Shown in pieces: positions 1-11,405 of a stretch of 64,000 nt of DNA; the stretch's first letter is position 1; each line of letters begins with the position of its first letter. The position numbers were made by a program, and so were the translations under genes. Source of the stretch: Cryphonectria parasitica EP155 (Eukaryota; Ascomycota; Sordariomycetes; Diaporthales; Cryphonectriaceae); contig NW_024468915.1 in the NCBI RefSeq assembly GCF_011745365.1, positions 62,001 to 126,000 on the forward strand. Direction: 5' to 3'. The notes beneath the pieces are model-generated. The model was not told where the DNA came from. It did not search any database and was given only the letters and a program-made list of their open reading frames with translations.

Positions 1-723
1 ACGTGTCCATGTCACGGCAGCCGTCAGAGGCTGGGTTACCAGGGTATTAAGTACTACGTGCGGTACCGCCATGGTAGTACGTACTAAGTAAATAGTGACG
101 CGCTGCGACAGGGCTTCCCTTTTTCCTCTTTTCCTTTGATTTTTTTTTTATCTTATCGGCCTGCAGTGCCAGCCAGGGGTGGATGGTTTCTTGGAGTTGG
201 CATGTGATTGTGATTTTAATTGCATACTTCTCAAGTACCGTGTAGACCACTTCTTAGACAAACGTACGGTGTGATACAGCGACATGCAGGCTGTATGTCT
301 CACCCATGTGCAGCTACTTGTTCGAAATAAATAGGACACCCGTTTTCTATGTATGTATATAGAATTGTAAGTGTGAGACGACGGTACAGGATAGGCCAGG
401 CCAGCTTTGCACTGTCGTGACGGTGGCCTCAACTGGCGTAATGATGGCACATGGCGTTAGCCTGGCAAATTTCAACGCCCTAACACCCCCAACGCCCACA
501 TCACTCATGTTCTGTCAAGCACAATGCTTCTCCTACATGGCAGTCATACCAGGTATAAATAGGTATGACCAAAAGAGTCCTGCCCGCCCCACTCCAGACA
601 GCCCCTCTACCGCACGTGCGCATAACCACAGGCCGCCTTGAAGTTTTCGCGACATACTCTCATATCGAGGGAGCTCTATCGCCTTCCTGTAAACTGAAAC
701 ACTCGAGGCCTGTCACCGCGTCC
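1..723. other. Left-edge intergenic sequence
   Basis: No gene is recognised here. The reading frames are short, overlap on both strands and match no family I know. The right part is the presumed 3' flank of the APC11 gene. Confidence 0.5.
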
Positions 724-1177
724 CTAACGCGGCGGGGTGTCCTCGGGTGGGGTGGGACGAAGCCACTCAAACTCTGAAGGGCCGGTTGTGTCAGTGACGG
801 AAGCAAGGTGGAAAGGAAGAGGAGAGGAGACCGTGAGCAAAAAAGGAAATCGTACTCTGGCGGCACATGGGACACTGGCCCCTCGCAGAGTCCTGCTTGA
901 TCCACTGGACGATGCAGTGCTGGTGGAAGTTGTGACCACACTTTCCAGACACTAAGCAGTAGAGGCATGTTAGTGAAGCACGCACATGGATGGCATGGTA
1001 TAAATGTCAATTAGAAGTGGGGAGACAGTGCTCACATAGGGGACAGTCGTCTCCTGGAAACCTGCACGAAGGACAACACCCGTCAAAGTGTATCTGGCAG
1101 ATACCACAGACATCGTCATCGGGAATGTCCCATCGCCACGTCGCGACGGCAGCCCACTTTTTGATTTTGACCTTCAT
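724..1177 (-). CDS. apc11: Anaphase-promoting complex subunit 11 (RING-H2)
   Basis: Encodes the catalytic RING subunit of the APC/C ubiquitin ligase, which recruits the E2 and ubiquitinates mitotic regulators such as cyclin B and securin. I read three exons, complement of 1177-1036, 951-856 and 773-724, giving 95 residues against 84 in human APC11. The N terminus MKVKIKKW, the spaced Cys pairs (CGIC, CCPSC, GDDCPL), the GHNFHQHC histidine/cysteine block, the CPMC pair and the terminal CRQKFEW are all hallmarks of the family. The last motif is only recovered by splicing out the second intron (donor GTACGA, acceptor CAG); without it the frame runs into unrelated residues. Intron 1 uses GTGAGC. 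The gene is divergent from the sulfurtransferase gene at 2178. Identity is firm; exact splice sites are by eye. Confidence 0.93.
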
Positions 1178-2177
1178 GATGACGACAGGCCGAAGGGGAT
1201 GTTGCGTGGTTGAGAAAGTAGATAGATGTCACATAAGGAACGGTGCAGATGCTATGTTTGTTGACATTTGGCGCGCTTTCAAGCCCGGCCCCAGAGACCC
1301 TATCGCGGCTGGTTGGGGGTTTGGTTTGTTGATATGCAGGCTTGTAAGCCACTTGACTTTACTGCATAGGAGCAGTTGGCCCAAGCTCCAAGCTCTATGG
1401 CAGTTGCAGGTAGAAACTAGCTGTGGCAGCCTGAAACAACCCTGCAAGCGGCACTTATCGCAGTTGCGATCGCTATAGTACTGTGCCCTACTTGACCGTC
1501 CACCGCCGCTAACGGCCTGTAGATACTGTGCATGCTACAGCAGTTATTACATGCGCCGACAAGAGGTCCTCAGTACTGTTGCACATGCATTATGTACGTA
1601 CTGCATAGGAGCTGGTAGCTGGTAGCTAGTAGCTAGTAAGCTCATGCACAAGCCAGGCTCGTCCAATCGAGAGACTGCCCACCCAGAAGCAGCATCATTA
1701 CCCCGCTCTCTTCCTTGTCCATGGTGATCATCCAAGAGTTCTGCTTAGACATTTTGCGAAGGCGATGTGGAACGAGACAGATAGAAAAAGAGAGCGAGAG
1801 AGAGAGGGAGTAAAGAAATCTTGAGAGTTTCTACAGACAGATTGAGTGTAGAAGAGGCATGATAGGGTGGAGAAGTTTTATCTCCGATCCTTTTTTTATT
1901 ATTTTATTTTTTTAATTCCCTAGGCCTTATCAGACTTTGTATCTGAACTAAAGCTAACCCACCCCCCCCCCCCAAACCCAACCACCAACGGAGACCTACC
2001 CCAGCAGCTAATCACGACATCATCTCGACCACACGCTTCTTCCTCCAACTCCTCACCACCATCCTCCTGTCCTCGATATCACATTTTCCAGCCGCAAGTC
2101 ACGCTTCCACACATTTGATAAGGCTCGTTAATTTTGTTCTTTCCTTCCCCTATCGCACTGATCTGGCAACCCTCAAA
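1178..2177. promoter_or_regulatory. Divergent intergenic region, APC11 / sulfurtransferase
   Basis: About 1 kb separates the two divergent start codons, so it should hold both promoters. It contains a heptamer tandem repeat at 1610-1637, a GA-rich stretch near 1790-1812, a T-rich tract near 1890-1915 and a run of 12 C at 1962-1973. From about 1975 to 2110 the top strand is pyrimidine-rich, as is common just upstream of fungal transcription starts. No gene is seen in it. Confidence 0.5.
1610..1637. repeat. Heptamer tandem repeat (AGCTRGT)x4
   Basis: Four head-to-tail copies of a 7-bp unit, two AGCTGGT then two AGCTAGT. Because AGCT and CTAG are palindromic, the array contains overlapping small inverted repeats. 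It lies within the APC11/sulfurtransferase divergent intergenic region. Confidence 0.85.
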
Positions 2178-3384
2178 ATGGCCACCACGGCCATCCTTCG
2201 GCCGGTCGGTGCCAGGGCTGCAGCTTCAGGCCTGTCTCGATGTTACGCTCGACGACCACGAGCTACCACGCCGCTCTCGCCTCTCTCCTCCTCTGCCTCC
2301 TCTCGCCTCGCTATATTCTCCTCCTCGCGTACCTTCTCCTCCAACTACCTCGTCACCCCAGCCGAGCTGAACGATGCCCTCAAGAAAAACCCCCCCTCCC
2401 CCATCAGCACCGACCCCCGCGTCATTCCTCTCTGCGCGGCGTGGTTCATGCCAAACGATCCTGAGGGCCGTACCGGCATCCAGGTCTTCCGCCAGCAACG
2501 CGTCCCCAAGGCCCGCTTCTTCGACCTCGACAAGGCCATCGACAAGCACTCCGAGTACCCCCACATGCTCCCCGGTCCCAAGACCTTTGCCGCCGCCATG
2601 AGCGAGCTGGGCATCCGCCGTGAGGACACCGTTGTTGTCTACGACACAAAGGAGCTGGGCATCTTTAGCGCCCCCAGGGTCGCCTGGACCCTCAGGGTCT
2701 TTGGCCACCCCAAGGTCCATCTGCTCAACAACTTCCGCCTCTGGGTCGACCAGGGCCTTCCCACCGAGGCTGGCGAGCTGTACAACGTCGAGTGCCACCC
2801 CTACCCGATCCCCGAGATGGACGCCGACAAGGTCGCCAGCTTCGAGGACGTCAGGGAGGTCGCCCTCGACCATAACAAGGAGGGCGCTGAGGGCGTGCAG
2901 ATCATCGACGCCAGGAGCCACGGCCGCTGGACCGGTGCCGACCCGGAGCCCCGGCCCGGTCTGTCCTCCGGTCACATGCCCGGCTCCATCAACATCCCCT
3001 TCAACGAGGTGCTCGACCCGGAGACTAGGGCCTTTCTGCCCAAAGACCAGCTGAGGAAGCTCTTTGAGGATAAGGGTGTCGACCCCAACAAGCCCGTCAT
3101 TTCTAGCTGCGGTACGGGTGTCACTGCCGTTGTCATCGAGACGGCACTCACCGAGGCAGGATATGGAAACCCGGAGACGCGCAGGGTTTACGACGGTAGC
3201 TGGACGTAAGTGTCTCTTCTTCCTCCTGGGAATATCCTATCTGCCCCAATACCAAGACCTGGGGTTTCTCATTCCTTCTTAATTTATTCTTGCCCAATGA
3301 CGCATAACTGACATCTTCTTCAGGGAGTGGGCTCAGAGGGTTCGACCATCCGACTCACTTATACGGAAATCATCCGAGCCTTGA
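2178..3384 (+). CDS. 3-mercaptopyruvate/thiosulfate sulfurtransferase, mitochondrial
   Basis: Two-domain rhodanese that moves sulfur from 3-mercaptopyruvate or thiosulfate to an acceptor; yeast Tum1 of this family also feeds tRNA thiolation. Exons are 2178-3205 and 3324-3384 (donor GTAAGT, acceptor CAG), giving 362 residues. I chose the ATG at 2178 (context CAAAATGGCC); the frame opens upstream without a better start. The first about 55 residues are rich in Arg, Ala and Ser and lack acidic residues, like a mitochondrial presequence. The inactive N-terminal rhodanese domain follows, then the catalytic one with the loop SCGTGVTA (nucleophilic Cys about residue 311). The CG[ST]G form of this loop is typical of mercaptopyruvate rather than thiosulfate enzymes. 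Splicing restores the family signature YDGSWTEWAQR across the junction. Confidence 0.93.
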
Positions 3385-4040
3385 AGAAGAAACAAATAAA
3401 AACACTGGCCACCACCAGAGATCGGAATCACTGCTAGTTCTGGGCTGAGCTGCGTTTTGGGCTACGTTCAGTGGTAAGACCGGGAAGGGCTGGGAGCGAG
3501 GGGGGTTTCGAGTAAGGGTTGTTGTGTGCGGTCATGGAAGGCGTTAGGATACCCTCCATTTGCTTCATTCGTCGTCATTTCGACTGGCCCTTAGACGCTG
3601 CCACAAGATAAGCAGGGTGGGAAAGTTCTTCTCTTTTTTCTTCCTACATGTGTACCAGACAGGGCCGCATTACAGCAGCGGTCCCTTTCCGCAAATTTTG
3701 ATTGCGCTGGTTTTATTCCCTTCAAAAAAAGCTTCTCTGCTCGCCATCTACCACATACACACCATCACTGCGCCTCTCCCTAATTGGTACCTGTGATGAT
3801 CGTCAAAAGGTGTTGCCTATAGGACATGCATAAGACGTAGGTGATCTGACAAGTGCGCATCTGACAAGGCGAGGCGAGGGGAGAGTGGAGAGTGAATGAA
3901 GGACAGAGAGAGATGAGTTATCTTCTCTTCCAGGAGAGGAGGAGGGTGAGGTCGAGGTCGAGGGGCCATTGCCCAGACAATTATATCTACCTCTTGAGCG
4001 CCAACAGTCCACAAGAAGAAATATCTAGCTCTTTCTCTTG
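3385..4040. other. Convergent intergenic region
   Basis: Lies between the 3' ends of the sulfurtransferase and DUF1776 genes and presumably holds both 3' UTRs. No coding potential or RNA gene is recognised. Purine-rich stretches occur near 3870-3960. Confidence 0.5.
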
Positions 4041-5684
4041 CTACTGCTCCTTCCAGACATTGGCGTGGATATGTTCCGGCTGCACAGAGACGTATTCCGA
4101 GGCCGGGCCGTCCCCATTCTCGCTATCAGACCTCGGGCTCGGCTGGTAGCTGCTGGACTGCCAGGCCGAGAGCTCATCCACACGGCGCATGCCCATCATC
4201 CAGCCCACCAGAGACCGCGGGACAAACCTGCCCACAAAACCGTACAGGTCCGCGCCCAGTCCGACCCTCACGACGCTGCTGGTGTTGGACCCGTCGATGA
4301 CATCAAAGACGGTGTGATGCAGGTCCCGCAGCGAGCTTCCTCGCAGGCCACGGACCCGACCAGCCGAGATGGCCGAGGACGAGGTGCTCACAAAGTTGCG
4401 CCCGTAGGTGTGGCGTGCGGCCTCGGGCCATGCGAGCGTCTCGGCAGAGCTCGGTGCGGGGAGCAGGCCCTGCTGCACCGCCGACGAATACCTCAGCGCT
4501 GCGGGCGTGAAGCCGGCAAAGTCAAACGTCCCCAGCTGGACGTGGGTGACGGGGATCGAGAGGGGCCGCAGCTCGCCGGCCAACACGTCTGTAAAGGCCG
4601 CCAGGGCCGAGCACACGGTAGCCTCGGGAGCGTGGAACGGCGGGTTGATGGAGGAGATGATGGACGGGGTAAACACCAGCACCCTGGGCGGGGCCCTGTC
4701 GCCGGTCGAGGCCAGCCTTGCCGTCAGGAGGGGCAGGAAGGCTTGTATGGTCAGGATGGGCCGCAGGAGGTGTGTGTTGAAGAGGTCGGCAAAGCTCGAC
4801 GGCGGGATGGTGGCGATCGGCGAGGTCTGATAGCTGAGGGAGGGGATAAGTATAACGGACCGCAAGGTGAGATAGTTGGGCTTTGCGCCAGGCACGGCGG
4901 CGTGCGGCGTCTGCAGGTACTGGGCGAACCGCTCGATAGAGGCGCCTGCGCTTGGAGGCTGTTGGTGGGGTCAGTGAGTGTCGCCGTCGCCATCGTCGTC
5001 AGCAAAGCCAACGAGTTAAGGGAAACAACAAAAGGAGACGTACGTCGGTGATATCAATGCCCAGAGGCCGAATGTCCGGCCTCGTGATGTTCTGCATGTT
5101 CTGCACCGTGGTCTCGTCGTCCAGGGTGTTGCACGCGATGAAGACGATGAAGCCCCGCCTCTCCAGATCCAGCGCAAGAGAGCGCGTCAGCGGCAGGTTC
5201 GGCGACCCTGCGATCACCACCACCTCGAGCCGGGCCCCGTTCCGCGCCCGCCTCGCCCTCCTCGCCTTCCTGGCAGACCTGCTCTTTTTGTACCCACGAT
5301 AGATCACAACGCCGGCAACGAGGACCACAATGCCGGTCAGGACCTTGTGTCTCGAAACCCAGGCCTGACCTTTTTCGTAGAGCGAGGCAGGGCATGCGAG
5401 GGCTGCTGGTGGTGGTGTTGGTCTGCTGCGCGGGCGGATGGCATCTGGTAGCCAGTCTTGTGCCGACAGGGCCTCTCTCACCTGGTCTGCAATCTTGTCG
5501 ACATGGCGATCGATGGCATCGGCAACCTCGCCGGAGTAGCGCCTGACCTCGTTAGGTATGGACGACAACTGGTACCGCAGCCCTCGCAGGTCAGTGTGGT
5601 GCCCCCATTTTTGTGTAGGGTGGGGGTTTTAAGGTAGGAATGATGCCTTACCACGTCGAGGAACTGCTGGTCATCTGCAGACAT
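4041..5684 (-). CDS. DUF1776 family membrane oxidoreductase-like protein
   Basis: Fungus-specific relative of short-chain dehydrogenases; I recall the yeast member as the poorly characterised Pbr1/YNL181W. Exons are complement of 5684-5652, 5568-5044 and 4958-4041, giving 491 residues. The 11-residue first exon starts MSADDQQFLDV and joins LSSIPNEV, a natural start for the family. Residues about 12-60 are acidic and helical. One membrane helix (about 86-102, LTGIVVLVAGVVIY) is followed by a strongly basic patch, suggesting membrane anchoring with a cytosolic C-terminal Rossmann-like domain (EVVVIAGSP near 125). The canonical SDR GxxxGxG and YxxxK motifs are not obvious, so catalysis is uncertain. 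The substrate is unknown. Donors are GTAAGG and GTACGT. A long plus-strand open frame over this gene is an antisense shadow. Confidence 0.85.
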
Positions 5685-7430
5685 GCTTGCAAAGAGTCCA
5701 GGTCCAGATTATGTGGTGTTTGGATTGTGAATGGATTTATCGTTGATGGGAGGAGGATATACATATGTAGAATTCCCTGTCAGGAGATGGCAATGGCGGG
5801 GGTGACGACATTCTCTTGCGCCTATCGGTGTTATCGCAGCGGCTACTTACCCGCGGAATACTTCTATGCTGTACCACACTAAACACCTCCCCTCCTACAA
5901 GGTCTCCATAAATAACATGCTTTGGATGAAATTGTAAATATTTAACTATGCAATGTCAGGATGTCCTATATGATGGCTTTCCCTTGCCCTTTTTCTTTGC
6001 TGCTTTTTTAAGGGCCCTTTTAGTAGTCTTTCCACTCTTCACTATCAACTCATTGAAGAGACAGATAGAACAAACATGCACCTAGGCAGTTGTAATCACT
6101 GGGCAGGCCAATTGCTATGGGGTTCCTGAGTTGGCCCTAAAGCATTGCACATGTGATATTCCACCACCATTGAGATTGTGAGGACACAACAAAACCACAA
6201 GTTTTGGGCAGATATCTTGTGATTATAATTACTAAAATCATCAAGAGACTTACATTTATGCCTGACTATCACAAGATAGATTTCTTGAAGGTTGGAAGTA
6301 TAAGATGATGATTCTGTTGACTCACACACTGGGAACAGACACAGCTCAGAGTAACCCTGCACAAGAATTCTTGTGAAAGAGAAGTGGCTATGGCAACACT
6401 TAGAGATAAAATGAGATTTGACTGATTTCTTTTCAAGATCCATTCCTGAAGGCCCCTCTAGAAGAGCCATGCATTCGAAGATGATGTGCTCCGATACCGC
6501 CCAGTTGGGCTTCATACCTAAGTACTGTGGCATGCAGGTTCTGCTGAGGAATTCATTGGTCAAGGACCCGTTAGACGAAAATTGATGGGTGACAAGTGGC
6601 CAACCATGTACAATGGATGTGACTTCCACAATGTGTGAAGTGACAAGTGGTACATTTATCTTGGTTGGTTGGGAGCGTCTGATTAGCCATGTATGTTTGG
6701 CAAATAGGTAGGCTCTTGAACCCTCTTATTGCTCCAGGCTCTACAACCCCTGAGAGCAGCACCACGACGCAGCAGCAGTGATGCAGCTGCTAGCTGAAAG
6801 GCAGGGGTTGTCCTGGGTCTGGAATGCGGGGCTAGGTAGGTTGGCTTGCCAGGTGCTTGTCAAGGGTGGGGCTCACGGCCTAGAGTACCAATGCACAGCT
6901 CTGACATCATGCCATGACGGGAAGGGAGCTGTTACTTTAGTAGCTACCTCTGTGTACTGTCGTACTACCTACTGCCTTCTACAACCTATGGTGTATGCTA
7001 TATCCAGTTCAGTTAAAGGGGAGCTTCAGAAATACCAAGATGGGGTTCATTCGTTGTCTCTAGGAGATATTGCTTGCTGTGGCGTACAAAGTAGTGCAGG
7101 TGGAGGAGCTGGTGGGACCAGTAAGAAAACACACCCATCGTCATTGCTGCTCGGCCCCCCCGCATTCTGCCTCCTTTTCCCCTTGTCCACTTCCCTCCCC
7201 ATCTCCAACTCCATGTCCATTGCCATCCCCACTCCCCCCTTCCAATAGTCTCTATTTCTCTCTCATTGTCTGCCCAATCCCCAACAAACGTCCAAAATCA
7301 GATCATCGACCGTCCCTGACTTGCAACGCTCGCCTGCTCCCGATCTGGAACGATCAACATCGTAATCGTGAAGCAGGTTCACAACCCCCAATTAAACAAC
7401 CAGAGACAGTTGTAACAAATCATTCTCAAG
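5685..7430. other. Intergenic region upstream of RPEL gene
   Basis: The minus-strand frame at 6096-6629 (177 codons) resembles nothing I know and lacks gene-like codon use. The stretch from about 7140 to 7280 is CT-rich on the top strand and is probably the core promoter and 5' leader of the RPEL-repeat gene at 7431. No RNA gene is seen. Confidence 0.45.
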
Positions 7431-7960
7431 ATGGCCGACGAGAATACAGCCCCCGTTGTCGACGAGTCTTCCATTAGCCAGGCTAATGCTGGCGCTCGCC
7501 GCAACTCCCTCGAGAAGCACCTCGCTCAGCGCCCTGAACGTGCAGAGCTTATCGAGAGTGAGAAGACCACTTCTTGATCCCAGCCCTCCCTCCTTCGCCA
7601 ACATCTTGGGCTGACAAAATAATCTCATTGCATAGAGAATATTCTCCCAGCCTCTACTGCTGCCCCTGGACTTCAGGCTCAGCAGAAGGAGGTTCGTTCT
7701 CCCCGACCTCACTCTACCCTCGTTGCGCATCGTGCATGCGCTCAGTTTTCCGTGCTGACTCCTCGGTGGTTCTCCTCCAATCACAGCTCGAGAAACACAT
7801 GCGGGCCGACTCCCTGAACGACAAGCTTGCCAACCGCCCATCGCCGGACGACCTCATCAAGAAGGGTGTCCTCGCCGCTGACGAAGACCCAAGATCGCCC
7901 GATGAGAAGTACCGGGGGGCCATCGAGGAGGAGTACGCCAAGCGTGAGGGTGGTGCTTAA
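7431..7960 (+). CDS. Small RPEL-repeat protein
   Basis: Predicted 118 residues from exons 7431-7557, 7636-7691 and 7787-7960. Two RPEL-type repeats are visible: NSLEKHLAQRPERAELIEKN near residues 25-44 and DKLANRPSPDDLIKKGVL further on. In animals RPEL motifs bind G-actin; short fungal proteins built from them are common but of unclear role, so actin binding here is inference. The first junction restores LIEKNILP across the splice; the second joins QQKE to LEKH. Intron 2 has the uncommon donor GTTCGT, but no other GT keeps the frame. The start codon follows a CT-rich leader and the context CAAGATGGCC. A run of 14 C begins 10 bases after the stop codon. Confidence 0.85.
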
Positions 7961-10900
7961 CCGCCCCCCACCCCCCCCCCCCCCGACCCCCCAAAAAAAC
8001 CACTAGAAAAACACAATAATCTGGGTATGAGAAGGGCGGTACTGCAACCGCGCATGGGGTATCGTCTCAGTGCATTCTGTGGTACGCAAGAAGAGGCTTA
8101 AAGCGAGAATGGCAGGAAGGCATTTCTATGACTTCTGTCCATTCGCATGGCTCTTCAAAGCATAATCTATGTATGTAGAACCCAATTATCAGTCATATCC
8201 TTTACCATTTTTGGAATCATGAGACGGAAAAGAATTATACTCGAGCATAACCCGTACTTCATTCATGTTCCCCTTTCAGGGAAAACAAAAGGGGGAGGGG
8301 CTGGTAGGGTTGAAGAACGCCACAATATCATAGCGGTAGAATGGTCGACCGTCAGCTGTGAACAGACAAAGACATCCTGATAGGTTCTGAAGTAAGTATC
8401 ACACTTGTACGCTGGAAGCTGTCGAAACCAGTCAACTGAACACTTAAATCTGTCTCGAGCAATCATGGTGAACATGACTGGCCATACTTGTCATCTGATT
8501 CTGAGTCGAGAGCAAGTATCCACCACCGACATGATTCATGATTGTTCAACATGCGTGGACTTGTTGCCCGAATACACCTTGTGATCTCTTTTGCTGCTAT
8601 GGAACAGTTAATCAAGTGTTCCTCTCTTTCGTATGAGGTCTTCTTTCGTACTGGCTGGGTGAATAGTTGAACAGACAATAGGAGCGGTAGAGAAGAGGAC
8701 TGACATCGCAGCGTGATGCCGCGAAATCGGATTTCGAGTCGTATTATCGCCCGTGCAAAGACAGAAAATGTTTCCCGGGGGTTGTCACGCTGGCCTCTGC
8801 GATCCCTCCACCTGCTGTCGGCACATCCACTTCTGCTCCTCTCCAAGGTAGGAAGCGTGAAAGCGTAAGGCAAGGATAGATAACAAGGTTCAGATCTATC
8901 GACTAGTGAGGGTGCCGTTTTTTATGCTCAAAAGAGGTTAAGTATGCAGGCAAACTATGCCATTTGATATTAATTACTCTTCTACGCTTTCTCGGATCTC
9001 TTGAAAGAATTTATGCTGCCTTTGGGTACGAGGAATCATCTCTACATAGCACAGCAAGCGTCTTCTATTTTTCTATCTCTATCCTGTTGCCTTGTAATAG
9101 AACCAAGTCTTTAAAGCTTTCTCCCCGCTAGGCTTCATCCCGGGGCAGCTCTTCCGAAAGGAGGACTCTCAGCCTAGCTCCCATTGGTCTTGTCCGTATT
9201 GAAGGTATGTTGCGAGACCGTGACAATCTGACCTGTACGAGAATTTACACTATTCTTTGCGTTGTCAAAGTGAGCGGCTCAATACAGCCTCAGGCGTTAG
9301 CAGCATGTCCTGAACGCTGTATAGAAAGTTTCACTTCGAAGCCTTGGGACGTACCGACTGCACTGTCTTCCAGTAACATTAAAGACTCACTTGGCTTCTC
9401 TGACTCACTGCAGGTCTCAGAGTCCTGCAAAGACTTGATAGAAGAGGGAGTGGCTGTTGAACTAATCGACGCCGTGTTCGTGGTCCCTGAAGCCTGGTGG
9501 ATTACAACCGGATATGGATTGCCACGGGACATTTTATCGTTGATCAAGACAGATATGCGTGAAGGAGAATAAGAGGGATAGAGAGAGAATTATGGTAGAA
9601 AAGTACGAATAGTTGAAGGCTCGATGGTACTGATCACTTTCTTGGACACAATCTGCAAACCGAAGAAAGGGTGGAAGGAGACACATGCCGGGATTTTATA
9701 GCCACCTGAGAACATTTTGATTTGATGCTCTCGACCAAAGGAGGCGTGTACCAGTCAGATGAGTCAATGTGTTCCATACTGGCTCCAGAAACGGACGAGG
9801 CTCTTTTAGAACGAGGAGTCTCCCATACCACCGCTCCTTTTACAGCCCTGTCGGCCTTGCCATGTCCAGGGAGACCACGCACCAGCTGCGCCCCTCCCAA
9901 ACAGGCCTGGTGGAGGGTCATCCCGTGGGCCAGCGTCCCCCAAGTAGAAAATTCCACTTCGACTCAGGAGTGATTTAGTGCTAGAGTGAGCACCGAAGCA
10001 AGCTGGCTCATTGGGGGTCATGCTGGTGACCAAGGCCCAGACTCGTTCTTCCACTCGCAGGACAGTGGGACAAACAAGGCAGAGGATCCTTCTATCTGAA
10101 AAGTTAGTTCTAGTCTGCAGAGTCATACTGATCATATGTTAATCTTTATGGGGAACCGTACTCATCTCGTATATGCTGTATCATGGTAGGACCAAGCAGT
10201 CCTTTCAAGCCTGCTGGGGTATCTGCTGTTAGCACTTGGACATGGAACCCTACAACAATGGAGCAATCAGCCTCAGCTCCTGGTGCCGTAAATGTCTTGC
10301 TGTCAAGTTAAATCTGATTTCTATTTTTGTTGAGGCAAAGGCAAATGGAATGTCACCGAAATGGGGTGAGCACATGCCCTTTGTATCCCCTGATTGCACA
10401 CAGACTGGACATGGTGGAAGCCTTCCTGTTTTTTTCTACTTTGGATCGAATTTTGACAAGGACAGGATCAGAAGAGATGTCTGGATCGCAGAGATGGGCG
10501 CCAACCTCGCAGCTGGCGTAAGGGGACTGTCACATCAACATGACGACATGGGGGCCCTAAAAATCTCGAAGAGGCCGGCGTCTGATCGAAAGAAGGGAAG
10601 AAAACAAAAAAAAAAAACCCTCACCGTTATCTCAGCCGCATGGTTGGCCTCTTTTTTTTCCCCATCATCGGTGTCAGGGAGCTGGGCATGGGGGCCACTG
10701 CAGGAACAGCTGGGCTCGTGAGGCGGAATCCCTCCGGCTCTTGGGGTGGAAGGGGGGTTGTGGGCTAAGTTCAGTAAGCAACGACTCAGCTGAGACGTCC
10801 TGAACTCTCGAAATGGAACCCTTGAAAGCAGGAGTTGAATACTCATCCAAGCATACCAAGTCCTCGGGAGATGCAGCAGCACTCTTGGTCGAAGTATCAA

Positions 10901-11405
10901 GACTGTGCAACTCTTCTTTTTCCTTGTGTTAACGATGGAGATCCGCAGTGATTTAAAATAATAGGCAATATAAAGAGTCTCCTAGAGGAGGCTAAGAGGG
11001 AGCATGCTAGGGTGCAAGTAGGGATGAGTGAATTTTTACTCGGCAATTACGTCATAAAAACGATTTGTAAATGTTCACTGAGTCCATGATGCTAATCGTG
11101 TATCGAAATCGTGGGGGGGGGGGGGTAAAAAAATCCTGCATTGCAGACTCGTGGTGTTGTGTTACCCCAGACGTGATGATGACAGCCGCCGGAGGAGCGC
11201 TTAGGATTCTGGTCCGCCATGCCCTGCTGATGAGCTGAACCCCCCACCCCCCCAGAAACTCAGCTATGAAATCCATACTATATTTTGTTTGTTCTCAAAG
11301 GTACTCAAGGAGCATGTATCAGTGTTAATCAGTTGGCTGAATCACGTTGCTTGCACAGGCCATGTGTGCGAGATCTGGCCTCGTTCTAGAAGCGTCAAGG
11401 ACTCA
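7961..11405. other. Gene-poor 3.4-kb intergenic region
   Basis: Only short open frames occur (for example minus 8463-8873 and plus 9207-9572), with no recognisable domain and overlapping frames on the other strand. Homopolymer runs are present at 7971-7984 (C14) and 11113-11125 (G13). It could hold a non-coding transcript or decayed DNA, but I see no positive evidence for either. Confidence 0.45.

Noticed and set aside
2226..2975. Minus-strand open frame of 249 codons
   Set aside because: Antisense shadow of the GC-rich sulfurtransferase exon; Gly/Val/Leu/Asp-rich composition typical of such shadows.
4038..5051. Plus-strand open frame of 337 codons
   Set aside because: It is antisense to the spliced DUF1776 gene, has low-complexity Arg/Gly/Gln-rich content and no family features.
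6096..6629. Minus-strand frame of 177 codons
   Set aside because: No known motif, no gene-like codon bias and no supporting promoter or splice context.
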